This document shows, piece after piece, positions 35,225 to 43,473 of a DNA stretch of 64,000 nt. Source of the DNA: Corynebacterium pelargi (GTDB taxonomy: Bacteria; Actinomycetota; Actinomycetes; Mycobacteriales; Mycobacteriaceae); the NCBI RefSeq assembly GCF_014635485.1, contig NZ_BMCX01000003.1:347913-411912 (forward strand), in the 5' to 3' direction. How positions within the stretch are numbered: the stretch's first letter is position 1; each line of letters opens with the position of its first letter. The notes under the pieces are model-generated. The model searched no databases and was not told the origin of the DNA. It saw nothing but the letters and a program-made list of their open reading frames with translations. The position numbers and the translations under genes are program-made.

Positions 35225-36462
35225 TGTCAAAACGTGCTTTCTTCGCAACTGCCGCGGCAATGAGCATCGCCGCGAGCGCCTTGATCACCCCCGTAGCCCA
35301 CGCCGCTGGCGTTGAGGCAAGCCATAGGGATGGCGACTCCATCTTCAACCGCAGCGTGAGCTCCAACGAGGTCGTGGTCGGTCAAACCCTCACCTACACC
35401 CAAAGCTTTGAGCGCAAGGCTCGCACCGATGCGATTTACTCCTGGACCAATAAGGTGAACTCCTGCCTTGAGTACGTCCCCGGTAGTGCCAAGCTGAACA
35501 TTGCAGATCAAGCACAAAACATCGAAGCCGCACAGGTGAAGGCCACCAAGGGTAGTACCACCATCAGTGCCCCCGAGGGCAAGTGGACCTACTCTACTGA
35601 TCAGCCTCATACATTCCAGTTGAGCTACCGAGTTACCCAAGACTGCGCCAACGAGCAGACCTTGGAATCTGGTTTTAGCTATGAGTACGACGGTTTTTGG
35701 GGTAGCAAGACCAGCAAAGACTACCGAGCTAGCAAATTCAACGGCGGCCCCGCAGCCCAGGTGGTTGCCAAGATTAAAACTGCCAGCACCACGACCCTGA
35801 GCCCCCTGCCTGAGTACGTTGCCGTTGGTGTGGAAACCCCACTGATTGCCACGGTGCAAGCAGCAGATGGTGCCGCAGTTGCCGGGCAGAGCATTACCTT
35901 CCAAGACGGTTCCGAGACGCTGTGTAGCGCCAAGATCAATGCCGAAGGCTTCGCCACCTGCAAATGGAAGCCTGCAAGCCTGGGCGACAAGAGCGTGAAG
36001 GCACGCTTTGGCGGCACCGACGCTATTGCTGCCTCGGAGTCTGAGACCTATAAGGTCAAGGTCTTAAGTGCAGTGCCGAAGCAGCCTCAAGATCTCACCT
36101 TCACCGAGGAGAAATTGAACGATCAGGTGCACACCATCGTCAGTGGGAAGGCAACCCCCGGCGCGGTGGTTGAGGCCTTGGCTCCCGGTGGTAATCGCTG
36201 TGTTGCCACCGCGGATGAAGACGGCAACTTTAGCTGCAACCTCGGCTACCTTCCCGCAGGTAAAGAACGCGGCGTTGCGGTCACCGAGAAGATCGATGGC
36301 GTCCAAGGTGAGGTAGCCACGCTCGTTGGCGACGTTGCAGAGGGCAACCCCCACGCTTTGGAAAGCTTCTTGCAGGTGCTTCGCAAGATCGGTTTTGGCA
36401 TCCAGGACTTTTTCAAGCGCCTCTTTGATCCAAATACGTGGGTTGCCGTGGGCAGCGCTTAA
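35224..36462 (+). CDS. Secreted three-domain Ig-like protein
   Basis: 412 residues with signal peptide MSKRAFFATAAAMSIAASALITPVAHAAG (cleavage after AHA, about residue 28). Three beta-sandwich-like domains follow, each with one Cys pair: about 30-165 (NSCLEY and QDCANE), about 190-285, like bacterial Ig domain Big_3_5 (PLIATVQAADGAAVAGQSITFQDG, TLCSAK and ATCKWK), and about 290-375 (GNRCVAT and FSCNLG). The C-terminus is an amphipathic, aromatic helix (FLQVLRKIGFGIQDFFKRLF) without LPxTG. Probably a surface or envelope-attached adhesin or scaffold; inference only. Confidence 0.78.
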   Translation: MSKRAFFATAAAMSIAASALITPVAHAAGVEASHRDGDSIFNRSVSSNEVVVGQTLTYTQSFERKARTDAIYSWTNKVNSCLEYVPGSAKLNIADQAQNIEAAQVKATKGSTTISAPEGKWTYSTDQPHTFQLSYRVTQDCANEQTLESGFSYEYDGFWGSKTSKDYRASKFNGGPAAQVVAKIKTASTTTLSPLPEYVAVGVETPLIATVQAADGAAVAGQSITFQDGSETLCSAKINAEGFATCKWKPASLGDKSVKARFGGTDAIAASESETYKVKVLSAVPKQPQDLTFTEEKLNDQVHTIVSGKATPGAVVEALAPGGNRCVATADEDGNFSCNLGYLPAGKERGVAVTEKIDGVQGEVATLVGDVAEGNPHALESFLQVLRKIGFGIQDFFKRLFDPNTWVAVGSA

Positions 36463-36495
36463 GCGCATATCCCTTGCTTTACACCCCCTCTTTTC

Positions 36496-36521
36496 AGCCC
36501 CCAGGTAGCCACCTGGGGGCT
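36496..36521 (+). terminator. Terminator-like hairpin after the Ig-like protein gene
   Basis: AGCCCCCAGGT (36496-36506) and ACCTGGGGGCT (36511-36521) with loop AGCC, followed by TAGACTTTGT. It separates the three-gene cluster from the next secreted-protein gene. Confidence 0.75.
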
Positions 36522-36567
36522 TAGACTTTGTGACAACCCCTCGATGTGTCCGAAAAGGAGTGCGCTT

Positions 36568-38226
36568 TTGTCCCGCTACCGCTATCTTGCCTTGCCGATT
36601 GCAGCGCTATTGAGCACTGCAATGATCAGCCCAGTTGCCCTGGCAGCACCTGATTCCGCGCAGCCGGTGATTGCTGATTCTCCAGGACCTGCCGCCTGCG
36701 TTCCCTACTCCGGGGATATAACAAAGGGCAATGGGCAGTTCCCACTTGGGCTTCAAGCGCCGGATTTCGGCAACGAGGGCTATGAGGCTCTCAAGGTAGC
36801 CGAGCGCCAAGATCTGCCCCAGCGCATTGATTTCCGCGATAACGCCCAGGGGTTTAATCGCAAAATTGAAGCGGTCTTGCGCGATGGGCATATCTACGTT
36901 CGCAATATCGGCGATGCCACGTGGCGAGTAATGCCCACACCAGAGTGCATTGATGGCCAGATCATCGGCATCTCCATCAACGAGGACGCCCTCGTTGCCC
37001 TGGACCAGGCGGGCTGGATTTATACGGCCTCCAATTTACTTTCAAGCCCCAATCGTTGGGGTTGGATCCGCGCCTGGGGTGGCCCATTTTGGTTTGGGCC
37101 TGGTTTACAGTCGCCAAGCACCACGCCGTATCAGTGGTCGCTGAGCATCATTGGCAATCGCACCGACCGCGTCTATGACACCCCAGATGGCAAGCAGCAG
37201 CCAATTTCGCTTGCCAAGGTCACCCAGGTGCTCGCCGTGGATGGTTCGCGCATCTATAGCCTCGATCCTTGGCTCGCGCGCGATTATTCCTATGAGGTTG
37301 GCAGCCCCATCAATGGTCGCTTTATCCCCGAATCCATCTCGGCTTCTGGCTCCCAGATCTTCGTGATCAACCGCTATGGCGATATGTTTACCCGCCTCGA
37401 TGATTTCGACGTCAAAGGCGCCGACCCAGCTCAATTCCGCTACACCTGGGGTGAAGATCCACGCCCTGCAGCTTCCGATGCGCTCACCCACCGTTTGGAT
37501 CCAAGAACAGCTCCCATTGGCCTGCCTGGCGATGACTGGCACCCACAGCCGAAAATCCCTGGAGAAATCACTCAGCGCATCTCCATTCACTCCACCGGAG
37601 AAGGCTCTGATCAGCGAGAACTGAGGGTCGAGGGCAGGGATCAGGGCCGAAGTGGCTATTGGCACAAGCAGCTTTTCGACGCCCAATGGTCTTTCACCCC
37701 CACCGATGAGCCCCTTGCAGGAGCGTTGTTAGAAAACTCCCCCAGCGACCGTTCCTCAGACACCTTGGCGCCGCCAAGCCCGTATTCCTACTCAGGAGAG
37801 CTCACCTCGGGAGTCGAGCTCGATATTGATGCCTTCTCCTATGCTTCGCCCAAGCGCGAGGTGAAGCTTCGCATTGGCCAGCGCGAATACCCGCTGATCT
37901 TGCACACCGTAGATGGTCGCCTCGGCACGGCCTTGAGCATGAGGATGCTACCCGGTGAAGGAGAATTTGGTGCAAGGCCGGCAGGCTTAGTGGAGGCAGT
38001 ACCACGCAATTACGCCGCGGCCTTTGAAGTCCCCTCGGCCACCGAAGCGGCTGCCCAACACGACCCAGAACTTCGCGCCTTCCTCAGCGAATACCTCGGT
38101 GGCGAGCAGTTCCACCAGGTCTATCTCAAAGTGGTGCCATCGCAGATGGAAGTGATCAACTCCCCCATCGCAGACATCGCCTTGAGCACACCTGGCGGTG
38201 TTGCCCGGTTGGCGTCGAAAAGCTAG
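36568..38226 (+). CDS. Large secreted protein of unknown function
   Basis: 552 residues if started at TTG 36568, which has AAAGGAG at 6-7 bases; an in-frame ATG at 36544 lacks a ribosome-binding site. Signal peptide SRYRYLALPIAALLSTAMISPVALAAPD. Two Cys only (AACVPYSG and PTECIDG). Repeated short segments ending in Asp-Gly or Tyr-Gly turns (RDGHIYVRNIGDATWRV, NEDALVALDQAGWIYTAS, DGSRIYSLDPW, SGSQIFVINRYGDMFTRL) suggest a beta-propeller-like N-terminal half; the C-terminal half is different. Function unknown. A copy of the dispersed motif overlaps its last codons. Confidence 0.75.
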   Translation: MSRYRYLALPIAALLSTAMISPVALAAPDSAQPVIADSPGPAACVPYSGDITKGNGQFPLGLQAPDFGNEGYEALKVAERQDLPQRIDFRDNAQGFNRKIEAVLRDGHIYVRNIGDATWRVMPTPECIDGQIIGISINEDALVALDQAGWIYTASNLLSSPNRWGWIRAWGGPFWFGPGLQSPSTTPYQWSLSIIGNRTDRVYDTPDGKQQPISLAKVTQVLAVDGSRIYSLDPWLARDYSYEVGSPINGRFIPESISASGSQIFVINRYGDMFTRLDDFDVKGADPAQFRYTWGEDPRPAASDALTHRLDPRTAPIGLPGDDWHPQPKIPGEITQRISIHSTGEGSDQRELRVEGRDQGRSGYWHKQLFDAQWSFTPTDEPLAGALLENSPSDRSSDTLAPPSPYSYSGELTSGVELDIDAFSYASPKREVKLRIGQREYPLILHTVDGRLGTALSMRMLPGEGEFGARPAGLVEAVPRNYAAAFEVPSATEAAAQHDPELRAFLSEYLGGEQFHQVYLKVVPSQMEVINSPIADIALSTPGGVARLASKS

Positions 38227-38250
38227 GAGCTGCCACGGTACGCTAACCGC

Positions 38251-39525
38251 ATGACGCAAGACCTATCAGTCACCCTGCTTGCCGAGGCGGGGCCAGAATC
38301 CGAACCGCTGGTGTCATTTGCCTGGATCATGGCGGTGGCGTTGCTGGGGCCAATTCTTTCCTATGCCACAGGCAAACGCATTCCAGCGGTGGTGGTACTG
38401 ATTGCCTTCGGCGTGCTCATCGGCCCTCATGGCCTTGAACTTGCCTCAGAAGCAGGCGGCGTGCACCTGGTCAAGGAGATGGGTCTTGGTCTGCTGTTTT
38501 TGCTCGCAGGCTTTGAAATCAACCCCAATATTCTGCGAGGGCGCGAGGGAAAACAAGGCCTGGTTACGTGGCTGATCTGCATGGTGTCGAGTTTTATCGG
38601 CGCCTACGCAGTGCTTGGTTTTACTCGCCCCACCACCGCGGTAGTGCTTGCCATCGCTTTTACCTCTACCGCCGTTGGCACCCTGCTGCCGATTATGAAA
38701 GAACAGCGCATGCTGGATAAGCCCGTGGGCAATTCGCTCATGGTGCACGGAGCTATCGGAGAAATCGCGCCGATTATCGCGATGGCCACCCTGCTTTCTA
38801 CCCGAGCCACCTGGCTCACGGCAGCAGTGCTCCTCGCCTTCTTTGCCGTGGCGTTCCTGGTGGCAGCGGTGCCAAAAACGGTGCACTTTTTCGCCCCTTG
38901 GATGCGAAGGGCCATGATCCACGGCGCAGGCTCGACTAATCAAACCATCGTGCGCATGGTCATGTTGCTGCTTGGTGTTTTGATGGCCGTCGCGGCAGTC
39001 TTTGAACTCGACGTGGTGCTCGGCGCATTCGCCGCCGGTGTGATTCTGCGTCAGATGGTTCCGGAGAAATTCCGCACGCCGCTAGAGCAACGCCTCGACG
39101 TTGTGGGCTATGGGCTGCTTATCCCCGTGTTCTTTGTGTGCTCCGGCATGGCCATTGATCCGGAGGCTGTGAAGAATAACCCCTGGTTCTTGGTGCTGCT
39201 GATCCCGCTGATCTATATCACCCGAGGCGTGCCTATTCTCTTGCGCGAACGCTTTGCCAATACCGGCTCGCAAATTCGTGGTTGGCGCGAATCCTTCCAA
39301 TTGAGCTTCTATGCAGCAACCGCGCTGCCCATTATCGTGGCCGTGACCGATGTGGCAGTTACCTCCAAGTTGCTGACCGCAGAAAACGCCTCCATCTTGG
39401 TAGCCGCCGGCTCGGTCACCGTGCTGCTCTTCCCCTTGATCGGCAGCCTGGTAAAGCCAGCAGAAGATTATGACGAGGAAGACCCCAAGGAACGCCAAGA
39501 GGCGCTGGAAAAAGAACAGGCCTAA
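38251..39525 (+). CDS. CPA2-family cation/proton antiporter (KefB/Ybal type)
   Basis: 424 residues with 12-13 membrane helices. Na/H exchanger domain marks: LGPILSYATGKRIPAVVVLIAFGVLIGPHGLELASE, GLGLLFLLAGFEINPNIL, AFTSTAVGTLLPIMKE and DVVLGAFAAGVILRQM. There is no C-terminal TrkA-N domain, and the tail is acidic (EDYDEEDPKERQEALEKE). It probably exchanges Na+ or K+ for protons. A TACGCT hexamer 6 bases before the ATG points to a leaderless transcript. It overlaps the convergent beta-lactamase-fold gene by 4 bases. Confidence 0.88.
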   Translation: MTQDLSVTLLAEAGPESEPLVSFAWIMAVALLGPILSYATGKRIPAVVVLIAFGVLIGPHGLELASEAGGVHLVKEMGLGLLFLLAGFEINPNILRGREGKQGLVTWLICMVSSFIGAYAVLGFTRPTTAVVLAIAFTSTAVGTLLPIMKEQRMLDKPVGNSLMVHGAIGEIAPIIAMATLLSTRATWLTAAVLLAFFAVAFLVAAVPKTVHFFAPWMRRAMIHGAGSTNQTIVRMVMLLLGVLMAVAAVFELDVVLGAFAAGVILRQMVPEKFRTPLEQRLDVVGYGLLIPVFFVCSGMAIDPEAVKNNPWFLVLLIPLIYITRGVPILLRERFANTGSQIRGWRESFQLSFYAATALPIIVAVTDVAVTSKLLTAENASILVAAGSVTVLLFPLIGSLVKPAEDYDEEDPKERQEALEKEQA

Positions 39526-40340
39526 TTCGTAGGTCGGGCGCTTGTACTCGGCGCGTTTTGATCGAGGTGGCGTTGCACAAATTCACTGAGGTCTTCTTCG
39601 CTGCCAAAGACCGCAGCGGCAACAATATAGTCTTTGCCGATTGAGACAGAAGAGTGCAAGCTACCATCGCTGGCCCAACCAAATTTATTGGCCGTAGCCC
39701 CCGGCAAGGTGGCAGTGCCAAAGTTCTGTTCGGTGCCATCGGCTGCCTTTGGAGCGTACTCCGCCATCGCCTGGATCACCGGCGATTCTGGATCCTCACG
39801 CAGCAGTTGTAAGAGGAAATACACCACGTCATAGGTAGAAGTCACCGAATAGCCCCAGCGTTGCCCATTTTGAGCGGTAGATTCCAAGTCATATTGCTCT
39901 GCGATGGCGTCGATGGAGTCGGGGAAGGCGTCGAAAAGCTCATCGGCGATGGCATCATCGGAGGTTTCTACCATCTGCTTGGCTAACTCCTGCTGCTCAT
40001 CATCGCCGTGCTCGAAGACGTATTGAGCGATATACAGCTTGCTCAGGCTCAAACTCGGGCGCGAGAAACGCTCATTAGCTGTGCCTTTGTGCTCGCCACT
40101 GCGCAGATTCAGGTACGTCAGTTGGCTTGTCTGAGGGTCATAGCGCTGGGTGATGGTGGGAGCATCATCAAAAGCGGGGGCTTTGTTGGCCATGATGGGG
40201 TGGAACTCGCCGCTGTGTGATTCCGGAGCCTCTCCCGTGCGCATGGCAGCAAAGGGCATGGCAACCACGGCAGCACCAGCAACGAGCAGTGGCGCGGCCT
40301 GCCACCAACGAAGACCCTCGAATTTTGACATAGCAGACAT
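39522..40340 (-). CDS. Exported beta-lactamase/transpeptidase-fold protein
   Basis: 272 residues from ATG 40340; a second ATG lies at 40331. An N-terminal hydrophobic helix (WWQAAPLLVAGAAVVAMPF) anchors or exports it. A serine-hydrolase SxxK motif appears in RPSLSLSKLYIAQYVF near residue 100, where Ser and Lys are spaced correctly; SVTS near 170 and NKFGWASDG near 220 sit where the SxN and KTG motifs would be, both altered. The class A Glu166 loop is not seen. It may be a degenerate, non-hydrolysing member. The start lies 5 bases after the mctC terminator hairpin. Confidence 0.75.
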   Translation of the reverse strand: MSAMSKFEGLRWWQAAPLLVAGAAVVAMPFAAMRTGEAPESHSGEFHPIMANKAPAFDDAPTITQRYDPQTSQLTYLNLRSGEHKGTANERFSRPSLSLSKLYIAQYVFEHGDDEQQELAKQMVETSDDAIADELFDAFPDSIDAIAEQYDLESTAQNGQRWGYSVTSTYDVVYFLLQLLREDPESPVIQAMAEYAPKAADGTEQNFGTATLPGATANKFGWASDGSLHSSVSIGKDYIVAAAVFGSEEDLSEFVQRHLDQNAPSTSARPTN

Positions 40341-40343
40341 ACT

Positions 40344-40383
40344 AAAACCCCGGTCCCAGATTGGAAATTCTGCGACCGGGGTT
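40344..40383 (-). terminator. Rho-independent terminator of mctC, immediately before the hydrolase start
   Basis: AACCCCGGTC (40346-40355) and GACCGGGGTT (40374-40383) are a perfect 10-bp stem with inner CAGA/TCTG; on the minus strand it is followed by TTAG after the stem's own TT. It ends 5 bases before the hydrolase ATG, so it may terminate mctC and also control the hydrolase. Confidence 0.75.
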
Positions 40384-40413
40384 GCGCTCCCCGCCTGGGG
40401 GAACAGGTGGTGT

Positions 40414-42060
40414 TTAGTGATCGACGGCTGCTTCGACACCCACGCCGGTGAGTGAACGAACTTCCATCTCAGCCTGAAGGTCATCGAAGTTATCAGGCTT
40501 GCCCACATAGGTACCGACCACACCGGCGATGAAGGCCAGCGGGATGGAGACGATGCCGGGGCTGCTCAGCGGGAACCAGTGGAAGTCGACGTTGGTGAAC
40601 ATCGAAGTCTCGGTTCCGGAGACTGCCGGGGAGAAGACGATCAGCACGAGCGCGGCGATCAGGCCGGTGTACATCGAGGCCACGGCACCGGTGGTGTTGA
40701 AGCGCTTCCAGTACAGCGAGTACAAGATGGTGGGCAGGTTGGCCGAGGCTGCGATAGCGAAGGCCAGCGACACCAGGAAGGCCACGTTCTGCGACATTGC
40801 CAGGATACCCAGGATGATGGAGGCGACACCGATGACGACCACCGTGATGCGGGAGACGCGCACCTGCTCCTCTTCAGAGGACTGACCATCGCGGAGCACG
40901 GCATCGTAGATATCGTGTGCCACGGAGGCGGAGGCGGTAATGGCCAGGCCTGCCACCACAGCCAGCACGGTAGCGAATGCCACTGCGGAGATCGCGGCCA
41001 TAAACAGCGGGCCCCAAAGTTCGAGGGCGAGCAGCGGTGCTGCGGCGTTCGCGCCACCAGGGGCTGCGAGGATGGTGTCGGGGCCAACCAGTGCGGCGGC
41101 ACCGAAGCCGAGAGCCAAGGTCATCAGGTAGAAGGCACCGATGAGCACGATGGCCCAGGTAACGGAGCGACGAGCCTCGGTTGCGGTGGGCACGGTGTAG
41201 AAGCGCATCAGCACGTGTGGCAGACCTGCGGTACCCAGCACCAGCGAGAGCGCCAAGGAGATGAAGTCGAGCTTGGTGGTCGCGCTCTTGCCGTACTTCA
41301 GGCCGGGCTCGAGCAGTGCCTGAGCCTCATAACCCTTTTGGGCAATGTATTCAGAGGATGCGTGCGTTTCCACAGCGCTATCGAAGAGTGCAGACATGCC
41401 GCCCTTGATGCTGACGAATACCAGCACCGTCATGATGCCAACGCACAGGATCAGCAGCACGGCCTTGATCATCTGCACGTACGTGGTGCCCTTCATGCCA
41501 CCGACGAGGACGTAGATGATCATGATGACGCCCACGACGGCAACCACGATGGATTGTGCGGTCTTGTCGTGCAGGTCGAGCAGCACGGAGACGAGCGAGC
41601 CGGCGCCGGCCATCTGGGCAATGAGGTAGAACAGCGACACGAACAGCGTGCCGAAGGCTGCTGCCACACGGACGGGCTTTTGCTTCAGGCGGAAGGAGAG
41701 CACGTCGGCCATGGTGAAGCGGCCGACGTTACGCAGTGGCTCGGCCACAAGCAGCAAGGCGACGAGCCAGGCGACGAAGAAGCCGATGGAGTAAAGGAAT
41801 CCGTCATAGCCGTTCAGGGCGATCGCACCGACGATACCCAGGAAGGATGCGGCGGAGAGGTAGTCACCTGCGATAGCCAGGCCATTTTGACGACCGGAGA
41901 AGCTACCGCCACCGGTGTAGAAGTCGGAGGCTTCCTTGGTGGACTTACCTGCACGCAGCACCACGGCCATGGTGACGACGATGAAGGCGACGAAGACGGC
42001 AATGTTCAGAAGTGGGTTGCCGGTTTGCGGCGCGTCGGCCGCTAGATATGCAGTATTCAT
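40414..42060 (-). CDS. mctC: Monocarboxylate/solute:sodium symporter MctC
   Basis: 548 residues, about 13-14 helices, SSS family. N-terminal segment DFYTGGGSFSGRQNGLAIAGDYLSAASFLGIVGAIALNGYDGFLYSIGF and the region GTAGLPHVLMRFYTVPTATEARRSV are those of ActP-type acetate permeases; the synteny with accD3 and gltA matches C. glutamicum MctC, which takes up pyruvate, acetate and propionate. A DUF485 gene lies 9 bases upstream in the same operon, as in the yjcH-actP pair. A RamB-like motif lies upstream of the operon. Confidence 0.95.
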   Translation of the reverse strand: MNTAYLAADAPQTGNPLLNIAVFVAFIVVTMAVVLRAGKSTKEASDFYTGGGSFSGRQNGLAIAGDYLSAASFLGIVGAIALNGYDGFLYSIGFFVAWLVALLLVAEPLRNVGRFTMADVLSFRLKQKPVRVAAAFGTLFVSLFYLIAQMAGAGSLVSVLLDLHDKTAQSIVVAVVGVIMIIYVLVGGMKGTTYVQMIKAVLLILCVGIMTVLVFVSIKGGMSALFDSAVETHASSEYIAQKGYEAQALLEPGLKYGKSATTKLDFISLALSLVLGTAGLPHVLMRFYTVPTATEARRSVTWAIVLIGAFYLMTLALGFGAAALVGPDTILAAPGGANAAAPLLALELWGPLFMAAISAVAFATVLAVVAGLAITASASVAHDIYDAVLRDGQSSEEEQVRVSRITVVVIGVASIILGILAMSQNVAFLVSLAFAIAASANLPTILYSLYWKRFNTTGAVASMYTGLIAALVLIVFSPAVSGTETSMFTNVDFHWFPLSSPGIVSIPLAFIAGVVGTYVGKPDNFDDLQAEMEVRSLTGVGVEAAVDH

Positions 42061-42069
42061 TGGGCTTTC

Positions 42070-42408
42070 CTAGCCTTCCATCTGCTCGCGGATGGCGGCC
42101 GCTTTGGGCTCGATGTTCTTATTCGCGTACTTCACATACACCCAGGTGATGATGAAGGTGGTGAGGAATTGCAGGAGGCCAAAGACCACGCCTACGTTCA
42201 CCTGACCAAATACCTCGTGTCCCATAAAGCCTGGGGCGTACGTGGCCGCGAGGACGTAGACCAAGTACCAGATGAAAAAGGCAATGGACATGGGGAAGGT
42301 GAAAGACCGGTAGGTCTTTTTCAGGTCAGCAAATTGCGGGCTGGCCTGCATTTCGCGAAACTCTTGCGCGCTTGGCTGCCGCCGCTGGCGCTGGGGTGCT
42401 GCACTCAT
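42070..42408 (-). CDS. DUF485 small membrane protein, MctC partner
   Basis: 112 residues from ATG 42408; longer frames begin far upstream in promoter sequence. DUF485 pattern: SPQFADLKKTYRSFTFPMSIAFFIWYLVYVLAATYAPGFM and a second helix VGVVFGLLQFLTTFIITWVYVKYANK. Such YjcH-like proteins are nearly always cotranscribed with an SSS acetate/monocarboxylate symporter. The ribosome-binding site is weak. Confidence 0.9.
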   Translation of the reverse strand: MSAAPQRQRRQPSAQEFREMQASPQFADLKKTYRSFTFPMSIAFFIWYLVYVLAATYAPGFMGHEVFGQVNVGVVFGLLQFLTTFIITWVYVKYANKNIEPKAAAIREQMEG

Positions 42409-42635
42409 GAGGAAGGAGCTCGCTTTCTGTTCGGATCTGCTTGCTTCGCAGCTTGGCGCACGCCACATCACTGTGTGGAGAGCATCACAGCATACGTTCC
42501 TGTTGAAAGTTACATGGCTCACGTTTAGATCGAAAGTAAATCTTTGGCAAATGGTGGTTTGCAAGCTTCACATCACCCCCGCAAGGCGCTGACCTGCACG
42601 CTTAACAATTCATTTCCACCCCTGCACAGAGCAAA

Positions 42636-42682
42636 ACCCCACCTTTGCTAACTTTGCAAAGCAACAATTAACAAGGTGGGGT
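42636..42682 (-). terminator. Terminator of the echA gene with an embedded RamB-like site
   Basis: ACCCCACCTT (42636-42645) and AAGGTGGGGT (42673-42682) are exact inverted repeats; on the minus strand the stem is followed by TTTGCTC, consistent with termination after the enoyl-CoA hydratase gene. The loop contains TAACTTTGCAAAG (42649-42661), close to the RamB consensus with core ACTTTGCAAA known from C. glutamicum acetate genes. A ready-made site about 240 bases upstream of the mctC operon start. Confidence 0.6.
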
Positions 42683-42711
42683 CTGTGTGATGCACCTCAA
42701 AAAGGCGGCGT

Positions 42712-43473
42712 CTACCTCCCCCGGAACTCCGGCGGGCGCTTTTCGGCTCGCGCGCGGCGAGCCTCTTGGGCGTCCTCACTGCTCCAACATTGCTGGAAAA
42801 GGTCCTGGGCGCGAGGGCTTAATCCATAGCTCGCATCATCGGCGTTGAGCACCACCTTGAGCTGTTCTACCGCCAAGGGCGCTCGTGTCGTCATCTCCTG
42901 GGCGTAGCTGCGCGCGGCCTCGTCATCACCGCGATGGGCGAAACCAAGTGCGTCTGCCCGCGCAGCTTCAATACGCGCTGCCCCGAGCAACATCTGGCGT
43001 GCCACCGAACCCCCGAGGAGGTCTTGAGCACGGTGGATCGTCCAGGCATCAAGGGCGAAACCAAGCGCTGCCGCCGGGACACTAAACCACCCGCGATCCC
43101 CCACCACACGCAGATCGCAGGCCAACGCCAATTGCGTGCCCGCACCAACGGCTGGGCCTTGCACATTGGCAATCACCGGCATGGGCAGATTCACAATGGT
43201 CTGCAACATGGTGTGTAGGTGCGTTAAAAAGCCATCGCCGTAGACGCCCTCACCTTGGCCACCAAGATCAGCACCGGCACAAAATGCGCGCTCATCTCCA
43301 CTGATCAGCACTGCTCGCACACTTCGATCCTGCTCATAGGCTTCGGCTGCCGTGTGCAATGCAGCGGTGATCTCTTGGCAAAGCTGAGCATTGAGCGCAT
43401 TGCGCTTTTCAGGGCGGTGAAGCTGAATTTCAAGCAGCGTCCCTGCATTGTGTTGTTTCAGTTGATCGCTCAT
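42712..43473 (-). CDS. Enoyl-CoA hydratase/isomerase-family protein
   Basis: 253 residues. Crotonase fold: LHRPEKRNALNAQLCQEITAAL, SGDERAFCAGADLGGQGEGVYGDGF (oxyanion hole), VIANVQGPAVGAGTQLALACDLRVVGDRGWFSVP and AARIEAARADALGFAH. The second oxyanion-hole region VGAGTQLALACD is intact. Substrate unknown. Its start overlaps the aldo-keto reductase stop (ATGA), so both are one operon. Confidence 0.87.
   Translation of the reverse strand: MSDQLKQHNAGTLLEIQLHRPEKRNALNAQLCQEITAALHTAAEAYEQDRSVRAVLISGDERAFCAGADLGGQGEGVYGDGFLTHLHTMLQTIVNLPMPVIANVQGPAVGAGTQLALACDLRVVGDRGWFSVPAAALGFALDAWTIHRAQDLLGGSVARQMLLGAARIEAARADALGFAHRGDDEAARSYAQEMTTRAPLAVEQLKVVLNADDASYGLSPRAQDLFQQCWSSEDAQEARRARAEKRPPEFRGR

Noticed and set aside
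40579..42045. 488-aa open frame antisense to mctC
   Set aside because: Composition is dominated by Gly, His, Asp and Gln as expected for the reverse of hydrophobic membrane codons; mctC is secure on the other strand.
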